In this document: positions 7,446 to 19,948 of the stretch, in pieces
How the letters are laid out: each line of letters starts with the position of its first letter
Numbering within the stretch: the first letter of the stretch is position 1
Assembly (NCBI GenBank): GCA_021738565.1
Contig: JAIPBT010000026.1
Span: forward strand, 1-55,603
Reading direction: 5' to 3'
DNA: 55,603 nucleotides
Origin: Bacteroidales bacterium
GTDB lineage: Bacteria > Bacteroidota > Bacteroidia > Bacteroidales > GCA-2748055
Made by a program: the position numbers and the translations under genes
The notes under the pieces: model-generated
Told to the model about the DNA's origin: nothing
Databases searched by the model: none
What the model saw: the letters and a program-made list of their open reading frames with translations, nothing else

Positions 7446-8100
7446 CAATTCGGAAGTCCCCATTGCTGAATCTCAGGAAAGCGGTCTGAAAGACCCACCT
7501 GAAAAACCTGATGTTCCGCCTCAGAAGGAAAAACAACCTCCCGGGCCCGCAGGGGGACACCCGGAACCCAGGAAGAACCAGGAGGATACCAAGGAAAACC
7601 AGGTCGTTCATACAAAAAGTGTATCCATTAAGGGCGTATTAAGAGGCGAAAAAAGAGATGTGCCGGTCGCTGATGGGGAGATAGGGGAGGATGACCAGGT
7701 AAAGCCAATCGAAAAGGAGGAAAGTAAGACAGAAATAAGTGAAGAGGATATCCGGAAGGCGTGGGATGAATATGCTGAAAAGATACGCAACAGGCACCCC
7801 CGTCAGTATAATACACTGAAACAGCACCTTCCGAAATTGGATGCAAACGGAGCCATAAGGGTTGAACTTGCGACAGAATCGCAACGGGAAAATTTTACAC
7901 ATTCCATCAAACCCGGGCTGATCAGCTATTTCAGACAGGCCTTGAAGGATATTGAATATGTCTTTGAAACCAGCCTGATCGAAAACAATACAAGCGAGAA
8001 AAAACCCTATACTGACCAGGACAAACTCGACGTTTTGATGAAGAAAAATCCGGATCTGGAAATTTTTAAGAACAGGTTCAACCTTGATTTTGACAATTGA
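7438..8100 (+). CDS. dnaX: DnaX tau-specific C-terminal region (reached by slippage)
   Basis: Reading from ATA 7438 in the +1 frame gives an open stretch of 220 codons with no early start that looks natural. It opens with a Pro/Glu/Lys-rich linker (IDDNSEVPIAESQESG…) and continues with the acidic EISEEDIRKAWDEYAEKIR segment. A compact C-terminal domain follows with NTLKQHLPKLDANGAIRVEL, the pattern of the DnaX/HolA-like C-terminal domain that contacts the polymerase in tau. Joined to the upstream frame it makes a protein of about 589 residues, close to the usual length of DnaX in Bacteroidota. It should be read as one gene with 6330-7445. An internal start at ATG 7660 would cut the linker and is not favoured. 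Confidence 0.8.
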   Translation: MDDNSEVPIAESQESGLKDPPEKPDVPPQKEKQPPGPAGGHPEPRKNQEDTKENQVVHTKSVSIKGVLRGEKRDVPVADGEIGEDDQVKPIEKEESKTEISEEDIRKAWDEYAEKIRNRHPRQYNTLKQHLPKLDANGAIRVELATESQRENFTHSIKPGLISYFRQALKDIEYVFETSLIENNTSEKKPYTDQDKLDVLMKKNPDLEIFKNRFNLDFDN

Positions 8101-8157
8101 ACATATTCACATCTAATTTGTATATTTTCTAACAATAAAAATTTAAAAGTCTAATTT

Positions 8158-9423
8158 ATGGCAGCAGAAAAGATCATTAATCACTATGGCAAACTTAAGG
8201 TTCCCGATGAGCCTATTATTCCTTTCATAGAAGGAGACGGAACCGGTCCCGACATATGGGCATCATCGGTTCGTGTTTTTGATGCAGCAGTCGGGAAGGC
8301 CTATGCGGGGAAAAGAAAAATTGCATGGAAAGAGGTTTATGCAGGAGAAAAAGCTTTCAATGCAACGGGCAAATGGCTTCCCGAAGAAACACTCGACACC
8401 ATCCATGAATACCTGGTCTCCATTAAAGGTCCGCTTACCACACCTGTCGGGGGAGGTATCAGTTCATTAAACGTTGCTCTCAGGCAGATCCTGGATCTTT
8501 ATGTTTGCCTGCGGCCTGTGCGTTATTATCAGGGGGTGCCTTCTCCCGTTAAGGATCCTTCCACAACTGATATGGTCATATTCAGGGAGAATACAGAGGA
8601 CATCTATGCAGGAATTGAATGGATGCATGGAACTCCTGAAGCGGATAAACTCAAAAACTACCTGCTCAATGAAATGAAAGTCTCTTCCATACGTTTTCCC
8701 GATACGGTTTCCATTGGGATAAAGCCAATATCAAAAGAGGGGACTGAAAGACTGGTGCGGGCCGCAATCCAGTATACCATAAGAGAGAACCTGCCTTCTG
8801 TTACACTGGTGCACAAAGGCAACATCATGAAATTTACCGAGGGCCAGTTCAAACAATGGGGCTATGAGCTGGCGGAGCGTGATTTTGGTGACAGGGTATT
8901 TACATGGAATCAGTATGATAAGATCGTAGAGAAGGAGGGGAAAGAAAAAGCCAACCAGGCGCAGGATGCTGCCATAAAGTCAGGAAAAATAATAATTAAA
9001 GATGTTATCGCGGATGCATTCCTGCAACAGATACTTACAAGGCCTGGCGAATATTCAGTAATTGCCACCATGAACCTCAATGGAGATTACATTTCAGATG
9101 CACTTGCTGCAATAGTTGGGGGCATTGGAATTGCTCCCGGTGCAAACATCAATTACATCTCAGGACACGCAATCTTTGAAGCAACCCATGGTACCGCCCC
9201 GAAATATGCCGGGCTTGACAAAGTAAATCCCGGTTCATTGATATTATCCGGTGTCATGATGCTGCAATATCTTGGTTGGGACGAAGCGGCAAAACTGATC
9301 ATTGACGGCCTGCAAAAAACAATTCAGCAAAAGAGGGTAACCTATGATTTTGCCAGGTTGATGGAGGATGCCACTGAATTGAAATGTTCTGAATTCGGTA
9401 CGGCAATCATTGAAAATATGTAA
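8158..9423 (+). CDS. icd: NADP-dependent isocitrate dehydrogenase
   Basis: The 421-residue enzyme oxidatively decarboxylates isocitrate to 2-oxoglutarate in the TCA cycle. It follows the E. coli Icd pattern closely. Substrate-binding residues lie in [16 protein letters not shown], which includes the serine region phosphorylated in the E. coli enzyme. [27 protein letters not shown] and [14 protein letters not shown] follow. The cofactor loop HGTAPKYAG keeps the Lys-Tyr pair that selects NADP over NAD. The C-terminus is [15 protein letters not shown] ferritin gene begins 30 bases downstream on the same strand and may be cotranscribed. No kinase/phosphatase gene for Icd is present in the window. 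Confidence 0.97.
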   Translation: MAAEKIINHYGKLKVPDEPIIPFIEGDGTGPDIWASSVRVFDAAVGKAYAGKRKIAWKEVYAGEKAFNATGKWLPEETLDTIHEYLVSIKGPLTTPVGGGISSLNVALRQILDLYVCLRPVRYYQGVPSPVKDPSTTDMVIFRENTEDIYAGIEWMHGTPEADKLKNYLLNEMKVSSIRFPDTVSIGIKPISKEGTERLVRAAIQYTIRENLPSVTLVHKGNIMKFTEGQFKQWGYELAERDFGDRVFTWNQYDKIVEKEGKEKANQAQDAAIKSGKIIIKDVIADAFLQQILTRPGEYSVIATMNLNGDYISDALAAIVGGIGIAPGANINYISGHAIFEATHGTAPKYAGLDKVNPGSLILSGVMMLQYLGWDEAAKLIIDGLQKTIQQKRVTYDFARLMEDATELKCSEFGTAIIENM

Positions 9424-9453
9424 CACGAATGTTTAATGTAAAATTATAAAACC

Positions 9454-9954
9454 ATGTTAAATAAAAAAGTAGAAGAAATATTGAACACACAGGTGCAAAA
9501 GGAAGATTATTCATCCCAGTTGTACCTCTCCATGGCTTCCTGGGCCGAGACAGAAGGCTTTAGCGGAGTAGCCGGATGGTTGTATGCACAATCCGATGAA
9601 GAAAGATTGCACATGCTTAAGCTTGTGGAATATATCAACGAAAGGGACGGAGCGGCAGAAATTCCCGGAATGGAAAAGCCACCGAAAACCTTCAATAACC
9701 TTCCAGAAATGTTCGATGCAGTTCTTGAACATGAAAGATACATTACAGCATCTATCAATGAAATTGTGGCTGTGTGTATGCAGGAAAAAGATTATACCAC
9801 GCATAACTGGATCCAGTGGTTTGTTCAGGAGCAAATTGAAGAGGAAGCATCAGCCAAGGATATCATTGACAAATTGAACCTTGTTGGTGATAAGAATCTC
9901 TATATGTTCGACAGGGACATTATGTCAATGCGATCTGCCGGAAACAAAGAATAA
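9454..9954 (+). CDS. ftnA: Non-heme ferritin
   Basis: A 166-residue bacterial ferritin that stores iron as a 24-subunit shell in the cytoplasm. Ferroxidase ligands are visible at Glu17 (QKEDYSSQLYLSMASW), Glu50 and His53 (DEERLHMLKL), and the Glu-rich helix VQEQIEEEASAKDIIDKL near 125-142. No heme-binding Met typical of bacterioferritin is evident, so FtnA is preferred. It follows icd by 30 bases and ends before a strong terminator, so the two may form a unit. No Fur-like site was recognised. Confidence 0.95.
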   Translation: MLNKKVEEILNTQVQKEDYSSQLYLSMASWAETEGFSGVAGWLYAQSDEERLHMLKLVEYINERDGAAEIPGMEKPPKTFNNLPEMFDAVLEHERYITASINEIVAVCMQEKDYTTHNWIQWFVQEQIEEEASAKDIIDKLNLVGDKNLYMFDRDIMSMRSAGNKE

Positions 9955-9977
9955 TGTGATCGGTCAGGTAACTGATG

Positions 9978-10014
9978 AACAGCCGCTGCAACAGTTGTCG
10001 CGGCTGTTTTTTTT
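9978..10014 (+). terminator. Rho-independent terminator after ferritin
   Basis: AACAGCCGC (9978-9986) pairs perfectly with GCGGCTGTT (10000-10008) around a 13-base loop, and a T run follows. It would end the icd-ftnA transcript. Confidence 0.85.
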
Positions 10015-10039
10015 CTGACAAATCTTCAGCAAAAACTCT

Positions 10040-10062
10040 ATCGGTACACTATTTGTACCGAT
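10040..10062. promoter_or_regulatory. Inverted repeat upstream of secA
   Basis: ATCGGTAC (10040-10047) and GTACCGAT (10055-10062) form a perfect 8-bp inverted repeat around 7 bases. It lacks a following T run, so it is more likely an operator or RNA stem than a terminator. Its role is unknown. Confidence 0.4.
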
Positions 10063-10108
10063 TCACCCATTAATATGTATGCCTGCACATATAGTGGAAT
10101 AAAAACTG

Positions 10109-10116
10109 TAAATTTG
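10109..10116 (+). promoter_or_regulatory. -7 element of secA
   Basis: TAAATTTG matches the Bacteroidota -7 pattern TAnnTTTG and lies 34 bases before the secA ATG. No good -33 element is visible. Confidence 0.55.
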
Positions 10117-10150
10117 TGGGCTTAGAAGAAGACATTAGATACAATTTCAG

Positions 10151-13100
10151 ATGGATATCAGTAAAATATTAGCGAACTTATTTGGAAATAAGGTTGACAG
10201 GGATATGAAAGAGATATATCCCGCTGTCGAAAAAATTCAGGAAGTATATAAAACGCTGGAAGGGATCTCCAATGATGATCTCAGGAAAAGATCGGTTGCA
10301 TTGCAGTCAAAAATAAGGGCCCATGTAAAAGAAGAGGAAGCGAAACTGGAGGAACTCAAGCGCAAAGGTGAAGACCCGGAGGTTGATGTCAGCGAAAAAG
10401 AAGAGGTATATAACGAAATTGACAAACTTGAGTCTGCGATCGATAAAAAGTTTGAAGAGATACTTCATGAATCGATTCCGGAAGCTTTTGCAATCATCAG
10501 GGAAACAGCACGGCGTTTCAAAGAAAATGAAGAACTCGAGGTTACTGCGCTCGATTATGACAAAGACCTTTCTGCGTCGGCAGATCATATATACGTTAAA
10601 GGAGAGAAGGCATACTGGAAAAACCGCTGGATGGCAGGTGGAAATGAGATCACATGGGACATGGTGCACTACGATGTTCAGCTGATTGGGGGCGTGGCAC
10701 TGCACCAGGGAAGAATTGCAGAGATGGCCACCGGCGAGGGGAAAACACTGGTTGCTACATTGCCTGTTTACCTGAATGCATTGACCGGTAAGGGTGTGCA
10801 CCTTGTAACGGTGAACGATTACCTGGCCAAGCGCGACTCGGAATGGATGGGCCCAATTTATCAGTTTCACGGACTTTCCGTTGATTGCATCGACAGGCAT
10901 CAGCCGAATTCCGATGCCAGGCGAAAGGCATACAACAGCGATATCACCTTTGGTACGAACAATGAATTTGGATTTGACTACCTCAGGGACAATATGGCCC
11001 ATGCCCCGGAAGAACTGGTACAGCGAAAGCACAATTATGCCATTGTCGATGAGGTGGATTCAGTCCTGATCGATGATGCAAGAACTCCATTGATAATTTC
11101 AGGTCCGGTCCCAAAAGGTGACAACCAGGAATTCATGGAATACAAACCAAAAGTTGAAAGGCTGATGCAGGCACAGCGGCAGCTCTTTAACACGATCATT
11201 ACCGATGCCAGGAAATTCCTGAAAGAGGAAAATACCGAAAAAGCCGGATTTAAATTGCTGCAAGCACAAAAAGGGCTCCCAAAGAATAAGACCCTTATCA
11301 AGTTGCTGAGCGAGGAGGGAAATAAAGCTTTGATGCTGAAAACGGAAAACTTCTACATGCAGGAGAATTCAAAGAATATGCACAAAGTTACGGATGACCT
11401 GTTTTTCATTATCGATGAGAAGATGAATTCCGTAGAGCTCTCCGACAAAGGTATCGATGTGCTTACCGGAAGTTCAGATGACCCTGATTTCTTCATTCTT
11501 CCGGATATCGGAAATGAAATAGCCGAAATCGAGAAATCTGAAGTGGATGAAAAGAAAAAGCTTGAGACCAAGGACAGAATGCTTCGGGATTATGCAGTTA
11601 AATCAGAGAGGATCCATACCGTTAACCAACTTCTGAAAGCTTATGCAATGTTCGAAATAGACATTGAATACGTGGTCGTGGATAATAAAGTAAAGATTGT
11701 CGATGAACAAACCGGCCGGATCATGGAAGGCCGAAGGTATTCTGACGGACTGCACCAGGCCATAGAGGCAAAGGAAAATGTTAAAGTAGAGGCCGCTACC
11801 CAGACATGGGCCACCATTACATTGCAGAATTACTTCCGCATGTACCATAAGCTAGCAGGAATGACAGGTACTGCTGAAACTGAGGCGGGTGAATTGTGGA
11901 ATATCTACAAGCTTGATGTAATGGTGATACCCACCAACAGACCGATCGTTCGCGACGACAGGGAAGACCTGATCTATAAAACCAAAAGGGAAAAATACAA
12001 TTCTGTCATTGACGAAATTGAGCGGTTGATCAGCCAGGGGAGACCCTCACTGGTGGGAACCACAAGTGTTGAAGTTTCAGAACTGCTGTCGCGGATGCTT
12101 AAAATGAAAAGGATCGAACACAATGTTCTGAATGCAAAATTGCACCAGCGGGAAGCCGAGATCGTTGCGCAGGCAGGAAAACCTGGTACAGTGACCATCG
12201 CAACAAATATGGCGGGCCGGGGGACCGATATAAAACTTTCTGACTCAGTGCGGAAGGCAGGCGGACTTGCAATTATTGGTACGGAAAGGCACGAGTCAAG
12301 AAGGGTCGACCGTCAGCTTAGGGGGCGTGCCGGGCGACAGGGAGATCCCGGTAGTTCACAATTCTATGTGTCCCTCGAAGATGATCTCATGCGGCTTTTC
12401 AGTTCAGACCGTATTGCCGGTTTAATGGATCGCCTCGGACTTAAAGAGGGAGAAGTGATCCAGCATTCAATGATCACCAAATCCATTGAGCGCGCACAGA
12501 AAAAGGTTGAAGAGAACAACTTTGGAATCAGGAAAAATCTGCTGGAATATGATGATGTCATGAATTCACAGCGGGAAGTGATCTACAAGAGAAGGCGACA
12601 CGCCCTGTTCGGGGAAAGACTTGGTCTGGATATTGCAAATATGATCTATGATGTTACAGAAAGTATTGTCAATACATACCATGGATCAGATGAATTCGAG
12701 GCATTCAAGTTGGAACTGATCAGGATATTCTCCATTGAGTCACCGGTCAATGTGGACGAATTCAAAAAAATTGATATAAATGAGCTGATTGATAAGATTT
12801 ACGCCATGATGCTCGAAACAATGAAACGCAAGCGCGATACCATATCACTGCAGGCAATGCCGGTGATCAAAGATGTTTACGAAAAACAATCGCAGGTATA
12901 TGAAAACATTGTGGTTCCGGTAACGGACGGGGTAAAGGTGTTCCAGGTACTTGCAAACCTTGAAAAGTGCTACAATAGTGATGGAACCGAACTTGTTAAA
13001 TCATATGAGAAGACAATTATTCTGGCTACCATCGACCAATCATGGCAGGAACATCTTAGGGAACTGGATCAGCTGAGACAATCTGTAAGAAATGCTGCCT

Positions 13101-13450
13101 ATGAGCAGAAGGATCCATTGCTTATATACAAGTTTGAAGCCTTTGAACTCTTTACCCAGATGATCGACGAGGTAAATAAGGACGTGGTGTCAACACTCAC
13201 GAAAGCCCATATCCCGGTGCGTGACCCAAAGAGTGTGCAACAGGCGCAGGCTCCGAAAAAGATGGATCTCAGTAAGTTTGCTGCCAATAAACAGGAGACC
13301 CCTGCTTACAATGATCCATCAGGTGGAAACAAACAGCAAAGAGCACAGCCCGTAAGGGTCGAAAAGAAAGTTGGAAGAAATGATCCTTGTCCTTGCGGAA
13401 GTGGCAAAAAATATAAGAATTGCCACGGAAGGCCCGGGGCATCAAATTGA
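10151..13450 (+). CDS. secA: Protein translocase ATPase SecA
   Basis: SecA drives preproteins through the SecYEG channel with ATP. The 1,099-residue protein has Walker A GEGKT near residue 196 ([17 protein letters not shown]), the DEVD box near 300 ([20 protein letters not shown]), and a preprotein-binding region containing a long lineage insertion (about 340-450). The second motor domain has [11 protein letters not shown] and [13 protein letters not shown]. The scaffold and wing regions follow, and a C-terminal zinc motif near 1078-1092 ([17 protein letters not shown]) binds SecB or ribosomes in relatives. It is longer than the E. coli protein, which is normal for Bacteroidota. It is monocistronic, converging on dapA with a 21-base gap. 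Exported T9SS proteins of this window depend on it. Confidence 0.98.
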   Translation: MDISKILANLFGNKVDRDMKEIYPAVEKIQEVYKTLEGISNDDLRKRSVALQSKIRAHVKEEEAKLEELKRKGEDPEVDVSEKEEVYNEIDKLESAIDKKFEEILHESIPEAFAIIRETARRFKENEELEVTALDYDKDLSASADHIYVKGEKAYWKNRWMAGGNEITWDMVHYDVQLIGGVALHQGRIAEMATGEGKTLVATLPVYLNALTGKGVHLVTVNDYLAKRDSEWMGPIYQFHGLSVDCIDRHQPNSDARRKAYNSDITFGTNNEFGFDYLRDNMAHAPEELVQRKHNYAIVDEVDSVLIDDARTPLIISGPVPKGDNQEFMEYKPKVERLMQAQRQLFNTIITDARKFLKEENTEKAGFKLLQAQKGLPKNKTLIKLLSEEGNKALMLKTENFYMQENSKNMHKVTDDLFFIIDEKMNSVELSDKGIDVLTGSSDDPDFFILPDIGNEIAEIEKSEVDEKKKLETKDRMLRDYAVKSERIHTVNQLLKAYAMFEIDIEYVVVDNKVKIVDEQTGRIMEGRRYSDGLHQAIEAKENVKVEAATQTWATITLQNYFRMYHKLAGMTGTAETEAGELWNIYKLDVMVIPTNRPIVRDDREDLIYKTKREKYNSVIDEIERLISQGRPSLVGTTSVEVSELLSRMLKMKRIEHNVLNAKLHQREAEIVAQAGKPGTVTIATNMAGRGTDIKLSDSVRKAGGLAIIGTERHESRRVDRQLRGRAGRQGDPGSSQFYVSLEDDLMRLFSSDRIAGLMDRLGLKEGEVIQHSMITKSIERAQKKVEENNFGIRKNLLEYDDVMNSQREVIYKRRRHALFGERLGLDIANMIYDVTESIVNTYHGSDEFEAFKLELIRIFSIESPVNVDEFKKIDINELIDKIYAMMLETMKRKRDTISLQAMPVIKDVYEKQSQVYENIVVPVTDGVKVFQVLANLEKCYNSDGTELVKSYEKTIILATIDQSWQEHLRELDQLRQSVRNAAYEQKDPLLIYKFEAFELFTQMIDEVNKDVVSTLTKAHIPVRDPKSVQQAQAPKKMDLSKFAANKQETPAYNDPSGGNKQQRAQPVRVEKKVGRNDPCPCGSGKKYKNCHGRPGASN

Positions 13451-13471
13451 TGGCGCTGCAATGAAGACCAT

Positions 13472-14362
13472 TTAGTATATTTCCTTAACCATCTTCTCAA
13501 GTTCCGCATACAGGCTCCTTGATGCGGGGATCAATGGCAATCGAAGGTTGCTTTCACCAAATCCCAGTATTTCCATCAAAGTTTTGATTCCCGTTGGATT
13601 TCCTTCCTGGAATATTTTTTCCATAAAAGGCAGCAATGTGTAATGTATCTTTCTTGCTTCTTTAAAATCCCCTCCAAGTGCATGGCGAACCATCGAGGAG
13701 AATTTACCCGGGAAAGCATTCCCGATCACTGAAATCACTCCATCCCCGCCAAGACCGATCATGGCTAAAGTTATGGCATCATCACCGGAAAGGACCTTAA
13801 AACCATCTGGTTTCTCACTGATGATCCGCATGATCTGACTGAGGTCTCCTGATGCTTCTTTTACAGCTGCGATCTTTGATCCCGATTCATGTGCAATCTC
13901 CAGCGTGGTTTCCGCAGTCATATTTGAGCCGGTTCTGCCGGGAACATTGTAAAGAATAATGGGACGGTCCGATGTTGCAGCAATGGTATTGAAGTGCTGC
14001 TTTATACCGGTCTGACCGGGCTTGTTATAATATGGAACCACGCTCAGGTAGGCGTCAATGCCGCTGCTTCCGGTCTTGCCGATCCAGCGGACAACATCAG
14101 AAGTATTGTTGCTGCCTGCCCCGACAACTACAGACACCCGGCCGCTGTTGGCCTTTTTTACCACATCAATGATCTGTAATTTTTCCTTCTCGGTCAAAAC
14201 CGGGGTTTCTGCGGTTGTGCCCAGCACAACAAGGTACCCTGTACCGTGCTCAATCAATTGATCTGTATGCGTTTCTAACCTCTCATAATCCACTGATCCG
14301 TCAGAAAGGAAGGGGGTGACCATGGCCACTCCCGTACCTGAAAAGTTCGTATATTCAGACAT
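13472..14362 (-). CDS. dapA: 4-hydroxy-tetrahydrodipicolinate synthase
   Basis: DapA condenses pyruvate with aspartate semialdehyde in the lysine/diaminopimelate pathway, which feeds peptidoglycan. The 296-residue protein shows the Schiff-base Lys168 (AAVKEASGD), Tyr138 (ILYNVPGRTG), the Thr-Thr pair 49-50 in VVLGTTAETPVLT, and VVPYYNKPGQTGI around 108-120. These are the complete catalytic set of a class I aldolase of this family. It is the last gene of a reverse-strand run ligA-DUF6913-dapA, six bases after the DUF6913 gene. It converges with secA. Confidence 0.97.
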   Translation of the reverse strand: MSEYTNFSGTGVAMVTPFLSDGSVDYERLETHTDQLIEHGTGYLVVLGTTAETPVLTEKEKLQIIDVVKKANSGRVSVVVGAGSNNTSDVVRWIGKTGSSGIDAYLSVVPYYNKPGQTGIKQHFNTIAATSDRPIILYNVPGRTGSNMTAETTLEIAHESGSKIAAVKEASGDLSQIMRIISEKPDGFKVLSGDDAITLAMIGLGGDGVISVIGNAFPGKFSSMVRHALGGDFKEARKIHYTLLPFMEKIFQEGNPTGIKTLMEILGFGESNLRLPLIPASRSLYAELEKMVKEIY

Positions 14363-14368
14363 ACTTTT

Positions 14369-14911
14369 TTATTTTGAGGGGTTCAACATGTTTACATAGA
14401 TCCTTACCTGTTTTACAAAGTACCTGATATCCTCTTTATTCTCAATGGGGTTGATCATCAGGTCCAGATCATTGGGTTCTTCAGTATGATATCCCACTTT
14501 AAATTTGGCATTTGAGAGCTGAACCAAGAATTCAAAGGGTAGGCTTTCACAATCACATATTTTGAATAAAATATCTGTTTCCCTGTCATAGAATTCTTGC
14601 GCCAGCCGGCCCTTGGGCTTTCCGTACCATTTGATCTGCTTCCTGTTCAGTATCTTGAAATTGGTCCATTTCAATAAGTGTTCCGGAGGTTTTTTCATAA
14701 GACTGATGCCAATTACCAGCGAACTGATGCGTTGAGATTCAAGAAATTTCCAGAATGCCTTGATAACCGGAAAGTTTTCCGGCTTGTCGGCATCGAAAAG
14801 AACGGTTGCATAGTGGGCAGTCTCAAAGTTCTGTACTTCCTTGATGCGCCGGGTCTCCTGAAATTTCTTCCTGAGCACCCTCTTCCCGATATACTTGCTG
14901 ATCCTGTTCAT
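14369..14911 (-). CDS. DUF6913 family protein, function unknown
   Basis: A 180-residue protein of a Bacteroidota-restricted family (DUF6913). It starts with a basic segment (MNRISKYIGKRVLRKKFQET) and continues with an alpha/beta pattern: HYATVLFDADKPENFPVIKA, ISSLVIGISLM and RETDILFKICDCESLPFEFL. It has no signal peptide, membrane segment or recognised catalytic motif. It sits between ligA and dapA with short gaps (34 and 6 bases), as if cotranscribed. Conserved linkage with dapA in relatives is suggested by the arrangement, but I cannot assign a role. Confidence 0.75.
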   Translation of the reverse strand: MNRISKYIGKRVLRKKFQETRRIKEVQNFETAHYATVLFDADKPENFPVIKAFWKFLESQRISSLVIGISLMKKPPEHLLKWTNFKILNRKQIKWYGKPKGRLAQEFYDRETDILFKICDCESLPFEFLVQLSNAKFKVGYHTEEPNDLDLMINPIENKEDIRYFVKQVRIYVNMLNPSK

Positions 14912-14945
14912 TAAGTCTACAAAAATAAGATTTTGTCACAGAAAA

Positions 14946-16994
<2,049 letters not shown>

Positions 16995-17027
16995 TTAAAT
17001 GATGCAACCAATCGGCCATCTTTTTGT

Positions 17028-17035
17028 TAATTTTG
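17028..17035 (+). promoter_or_regulatory. -7 element of the protease/importer operon
   Basis: TAATTTTG is an exact TAnnTTTG match, 22 bases before the protease ATG. No -33 match was found. It supports ATG 17058 as the start and suggests one promoter for the following six genes. Confidence 0.55.
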
Positions 17036-17057
17036 ATGGCAAATCACCCGAAGAAAG

Positions 17058-18734
17058 ATGCGGCATCGTAATCAAATACCGTTTTTTTTATTGGTCATCA
17101 TGTTTTGTAACCAGTTGAATGGTCAGCTGAGCTATGGGGGAGAGCCTTATATGAATGACCAGGATTTTACTGCCTCTAAAGTATTGTATATGCTGCCTCC
17201 GGAAGATCCGCTGGTACTGGATGGATTGAAAAGTATCAGGCAAAACAGCTATGCCAAGGCGCTCCAATACGCGGTAGAAAGGCCTGTTGATATTTCCCCT
17301 GAATTTAACGGACAATGGGTCGAGAAGGACGGGATCAGCATCTGGCGCGCCCACCTTATCTCGCCTGAAGCCTATTCGATCGGAATTCTGTTTTCAGCAT
17401 TCAGACTGGCTCAAAATTCAAGTGTTTTTATCTATGATCCGGAAGGGAGGAACATTAAAGGAGCTTTTAACAGCAGGAACAATAAGAAATTCAGTAGTTT
17501 CTATGTTGGACACATTCCCGGTGAGGAAGTAATTGTGGAGATCCAGACAAACAACCCTGACAGGGATTACGGGGAATTGCGGATAGGCACGTTATCGCAT
17601 GCTTTCCTTCCTGTATACGGGAATAAATCAATGGAGGAGACAGGGCTCGGATCTGCCCAGGATTGTGAAATCGATATAAACTGTCCCGAAGGTGTTGACT
17701 GGCAGGTACTCAAACGCTCTGTTTGTCACATCAGTACCACCCGACTGCTGTGCACGGGGGCCCTTGTTAACAATACTTCTTATGATGGAACACCCTATGT
17801 GCTGACTGCCGAACATTGCGTTAACAGGGACCTTTATGCATACAGCAGTGTTTTCTATTTCAATTTTGAAAACAGTGAATGCGGAATTGACGACGCCGCT
17901 AAAGAGTTTTCTATCAGTGGATCAGAATTGATCTCCACAGGGGGTGATATTGATTTCTCATTGCTGAAACTCACCGAACGTCCGCCACGCGAATTCAGTG
18001 CTTATTATGCAGGGTGGGATGCACGCGAAATGGATCACCCCATGACGATCACCATTCATCATCCAAATGCCGATGCCAAAAAAATATCGTATGACCTTAA
18101 TGCCACTTCTGTAGCTGCCTCAGTTCCCGGCGACCTTAATGATTATATTGTATCATCCAATTACTGGATCAAGCAATGGGATCTGGGTACAACCGAAGGA
18201 GGCAGTTCCGGTTGTCCGCAATTCAATCCATCAAAAAGAATGATAGGGGTTCTTTCAGGCGGATTGGCAGTTTGCGGGGATTCCATTGGATATGATGTGC
18301 AGAACAACAGGGTAATCTATTCTCTGGATGACAATAAGAATGACTATTTCTCAAAACTATATTATGCATGGGATCATTATGAAGAGGCTGACAGGCAGTT
18401 GAAGAATTGGCTCGATCCGGGCAATACGGGATTGATCTCTATCGGGGGACTTAATTCGATGACGCTTGATAAGGGGGATGTTATATATAAGAAAAGTTTG
18501 CAGGTATTTCCAAATCCTTCCAATGGCGAGTTCCAGGTCCGCCTGCTTGAATACGGCGGCGGTGATATAACCATTGAATTATATGACCTTACAGGACACA
18601 GGGTATACACTGTCGCTGTAACTGCCGGAGATGTTTCCAGGGTTTCTGCGTCACACCTTCCTGCGGGGATCTACGCCATACTTATCAAGGGAAATGGAAC
18701 AGGTCTGATCACCGGCAGCATCATCATTCATTAA
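17058..18734 (+). CDS. Secreted trypsin-like serine protease with T9SS sorting domain
   Basis: This 558-residue protein has a signal peptide (about 1-22), a pro-region, and a chymotrypsin-fold protease of the lysyl-endopeptidase type. The probable triad is His253 (VLTAEHCVN), Asp299 (GGDIDFSLLKL) and Ser384 (TTEGGSSGCPQF). Several Cys pairs fit extracellular disulfides. A T9SS sorting domain begins near residue 480 (LQVFPNPSNGEFQV) and includes ELYDLTGHRVYTV. The enzyme should therefore be secreted or attached at the surface. Its stop overlaps the ATG of the following lipoprotein by one base, so it is the first gene of an operon with a BtuFCD-like importer. That link suggests, as inference, that proteolysis frees a ligand or cofactor which the importer then takes up. 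Confidence 0.9.
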   Translation: MRHRNQIPFFLLVIMFCNQLNGQLSYGGEPYMNDQDFTASKVLYMLPPEDPLVLDGLKSIRQNSYAKALQYAVERPVDISPEFNGQWVEKDGISIWRAHLISPEAYSIGILFSAFRLAQNSSVFIYDPEGRNIKGAFNSRNNKKFSSFYVGHIPGEEVIVEIQTNNPDRDYGELRIGTLSHAFLPVYGNKSMEETGLGSAQDCEIDINCPEGVDWQVLKRSVCHISTTRLLCTGALVNNTSYDGTPYVLTAEHCVNRDLYAYSSVFYFNFENSECGIDDAAKEFSISGSELISTGGDIDFSLLKLTERPPREFSAYYAGWDAREMDHPMTITIHHPNADAKKISYDLNATSVAASVPGDLNDYIVSSNYWIKQWDLGTTEGGSSGCPQFNPSKRMIGVLSGGLAVCGDSIGYDVQNNRVIYSLDDNKNDYFSKLYYAWDHYEEADRQLKNWLDPGNTGLISIGGLNSMTLDKGDVIYKKSLQVFPNPSNGEFQVRLLEYGGGDITIELYDLTGHRVYTVAVTAGDVSRVSASHLPAGIYAILIKGNGTGLITGSIIIH

Positions 18735-19885
18735 TGTACAGGTTAATTCTATTCATATATGTAATTTTACTTGCAGCAGGCAGCTGCAGGAATTCGCAAA
18801 AGGCAAAGCCCCTGGATCATGGAGTAAATGGAAAAAAGACGGGACTGGTTCAATATGCACAAAAATTTGATATTGAGATTCGTTCTGATCATACTGAACT
18901 CAGGGTATTTTCACCCTGGCAAAATGCATCTGATCGTACTTTTAGGTATCTGCTGGCAGATGATGCGGCTCTTGTTCCCGATTCGATCGGTGATGCCCTG
19001 TTTATTCAGACTCCCGTAAGTAAAGTCGTAACAATGTCTACAACCTATGTTGCGTTCCTGGACACACTGGATGAGGTGCACAGTATTTCAGGAGTTTCAG
19101 GTGGGAAATTGTATTTTCATGCCGGAATAACAGGAGGTGTAAGAGAGAAATCGATACGCGACGTAGGTTACAACCAGGGCCTTAATTATGAGACACTGCT
19201 TGATATTAATCCCGACGTGGTATTCATGTTTGGGGTGCAGTCCGGAATAAATCAGACTGTCAGAAAACTAAACGAATTAGGCATACCTGTGGTTTTATGT
19301 GCAGATTACCTTGAACCGCACCCTCTGGGAAGGGCAGAATGGTTAAAGTTTTTTTCTGCATTTTACAACAAGGAATTACTGGCCAGCAGGATCTATGATG
19401 GAATTGCTGAGCGATACGATTCCCTCTCTTCATCTGTATCCTCTGTCTCTGATCCCCCAAAAATACTTATGGGTCTTCCGTGGAAAAACACCTGGTATGC
19501 AGCAGGAGGAAATTCATTTGCCGCAAAAATGATCGATCATGCCGGAGGCAGATATATCTGGCACGACCTGGACAGCGATGAAGCTGTCCCGCTTGGAATT
19601 GAGGCTGTTTTTTACCGGGCCGTTGATGCAGATATATGGATCAACCCGGGTATAGCAGCAGACAAACAGGGCATACTCAGACATGATCAAAGGTTTGCCA
19701 GGTTATCCCCCTTTATAAATGACAGGATATTCAGTAACAACAAAAGAATTACCGTGAAAGGAGGGAACGATTACTGGGAATCGGGGGTCCTTCGGCCCGA
19801 TATGATCCTTGATGATCTGATAAAAATCTTTCACGATACAACGGTGACTACAAAAGATCTGTACTATTATACAAAGCTTGAATGA
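18734..19885 (+). CDS. Periplasmic-binding lipoprotein, BtuF/FecB type
   Basis: A 383-residue lipoprotein with a short signal and a lipobox ending at Cys18 (LLAAGSC). The mature part has the two-lobe pattern of class III binding proteins joined by a long helix: VVTMSTTYVAFLDTL, NYETLLDINPDVVFMFG and GIPVVLCADYLEPHPLGRAEW for the first lobe, KILMGLPWKNTWYAAGGNSF and DADIWINPGIA for the second. It should bind a cobalamin-, heme- or siderophore-like ligand and hand it to the permease encoded two genes on. It begins on the last base of the protease stop. The ligand cannot be read from the sequence; no cobalamin riboswitch is seen upstream. Confidence 0.87.
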   Translation: MYRLILFIYVILLAAGSCRNSQKAKPLDHGVNGKKTGLVQYAQKFDIEIRSDHTELRVFSPWQNASDRTFRYLLADDAALVPDSIGDALFIQTPVSKVVTMSTTYVAFLDTLDEVHSISGVSGGKLYFHAGITGGVREKSIRDVGYNQGLNYETLLDINPDVVFMFGVQSGINQTVRKLNELGIPVVLCADYLEPHPLGRAEWLKFFSAFYNKELLASRIYDGIAERYDSLSSSVSSVSDPPKILMGLPWKNTWYAAGGNSFAAKMIDHAGGRYIWHDLDSDEAVPLGIEAVFYRAVDADIWINPGIAADKQGILRHDQRFARLSPFINDRIFSNNKRITVKGGNDYWESGVLRPDMILDDLIKIFHDTTVTTKDLYYYTKLE

Positions 19886-19948
19886 ACCAGGCATTGAAGA
19901 TTGGTATGAAATAATTCATAAATTTGAAGAACATCAACAATTCATTAC

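Noticed and set aside
7660-8100. Separate small gene starting at ATG 7660
   Set aside because: The frame is open back to the dnaX A-tract and continues the DnaX linker, so it is part of dnaX.
18734-18780. Cobalamin riboswitch before the BtuF-like gene
   Set aside because: There is no intergenic space, and no B12-box-like sequence was found upstream of the protease gene.
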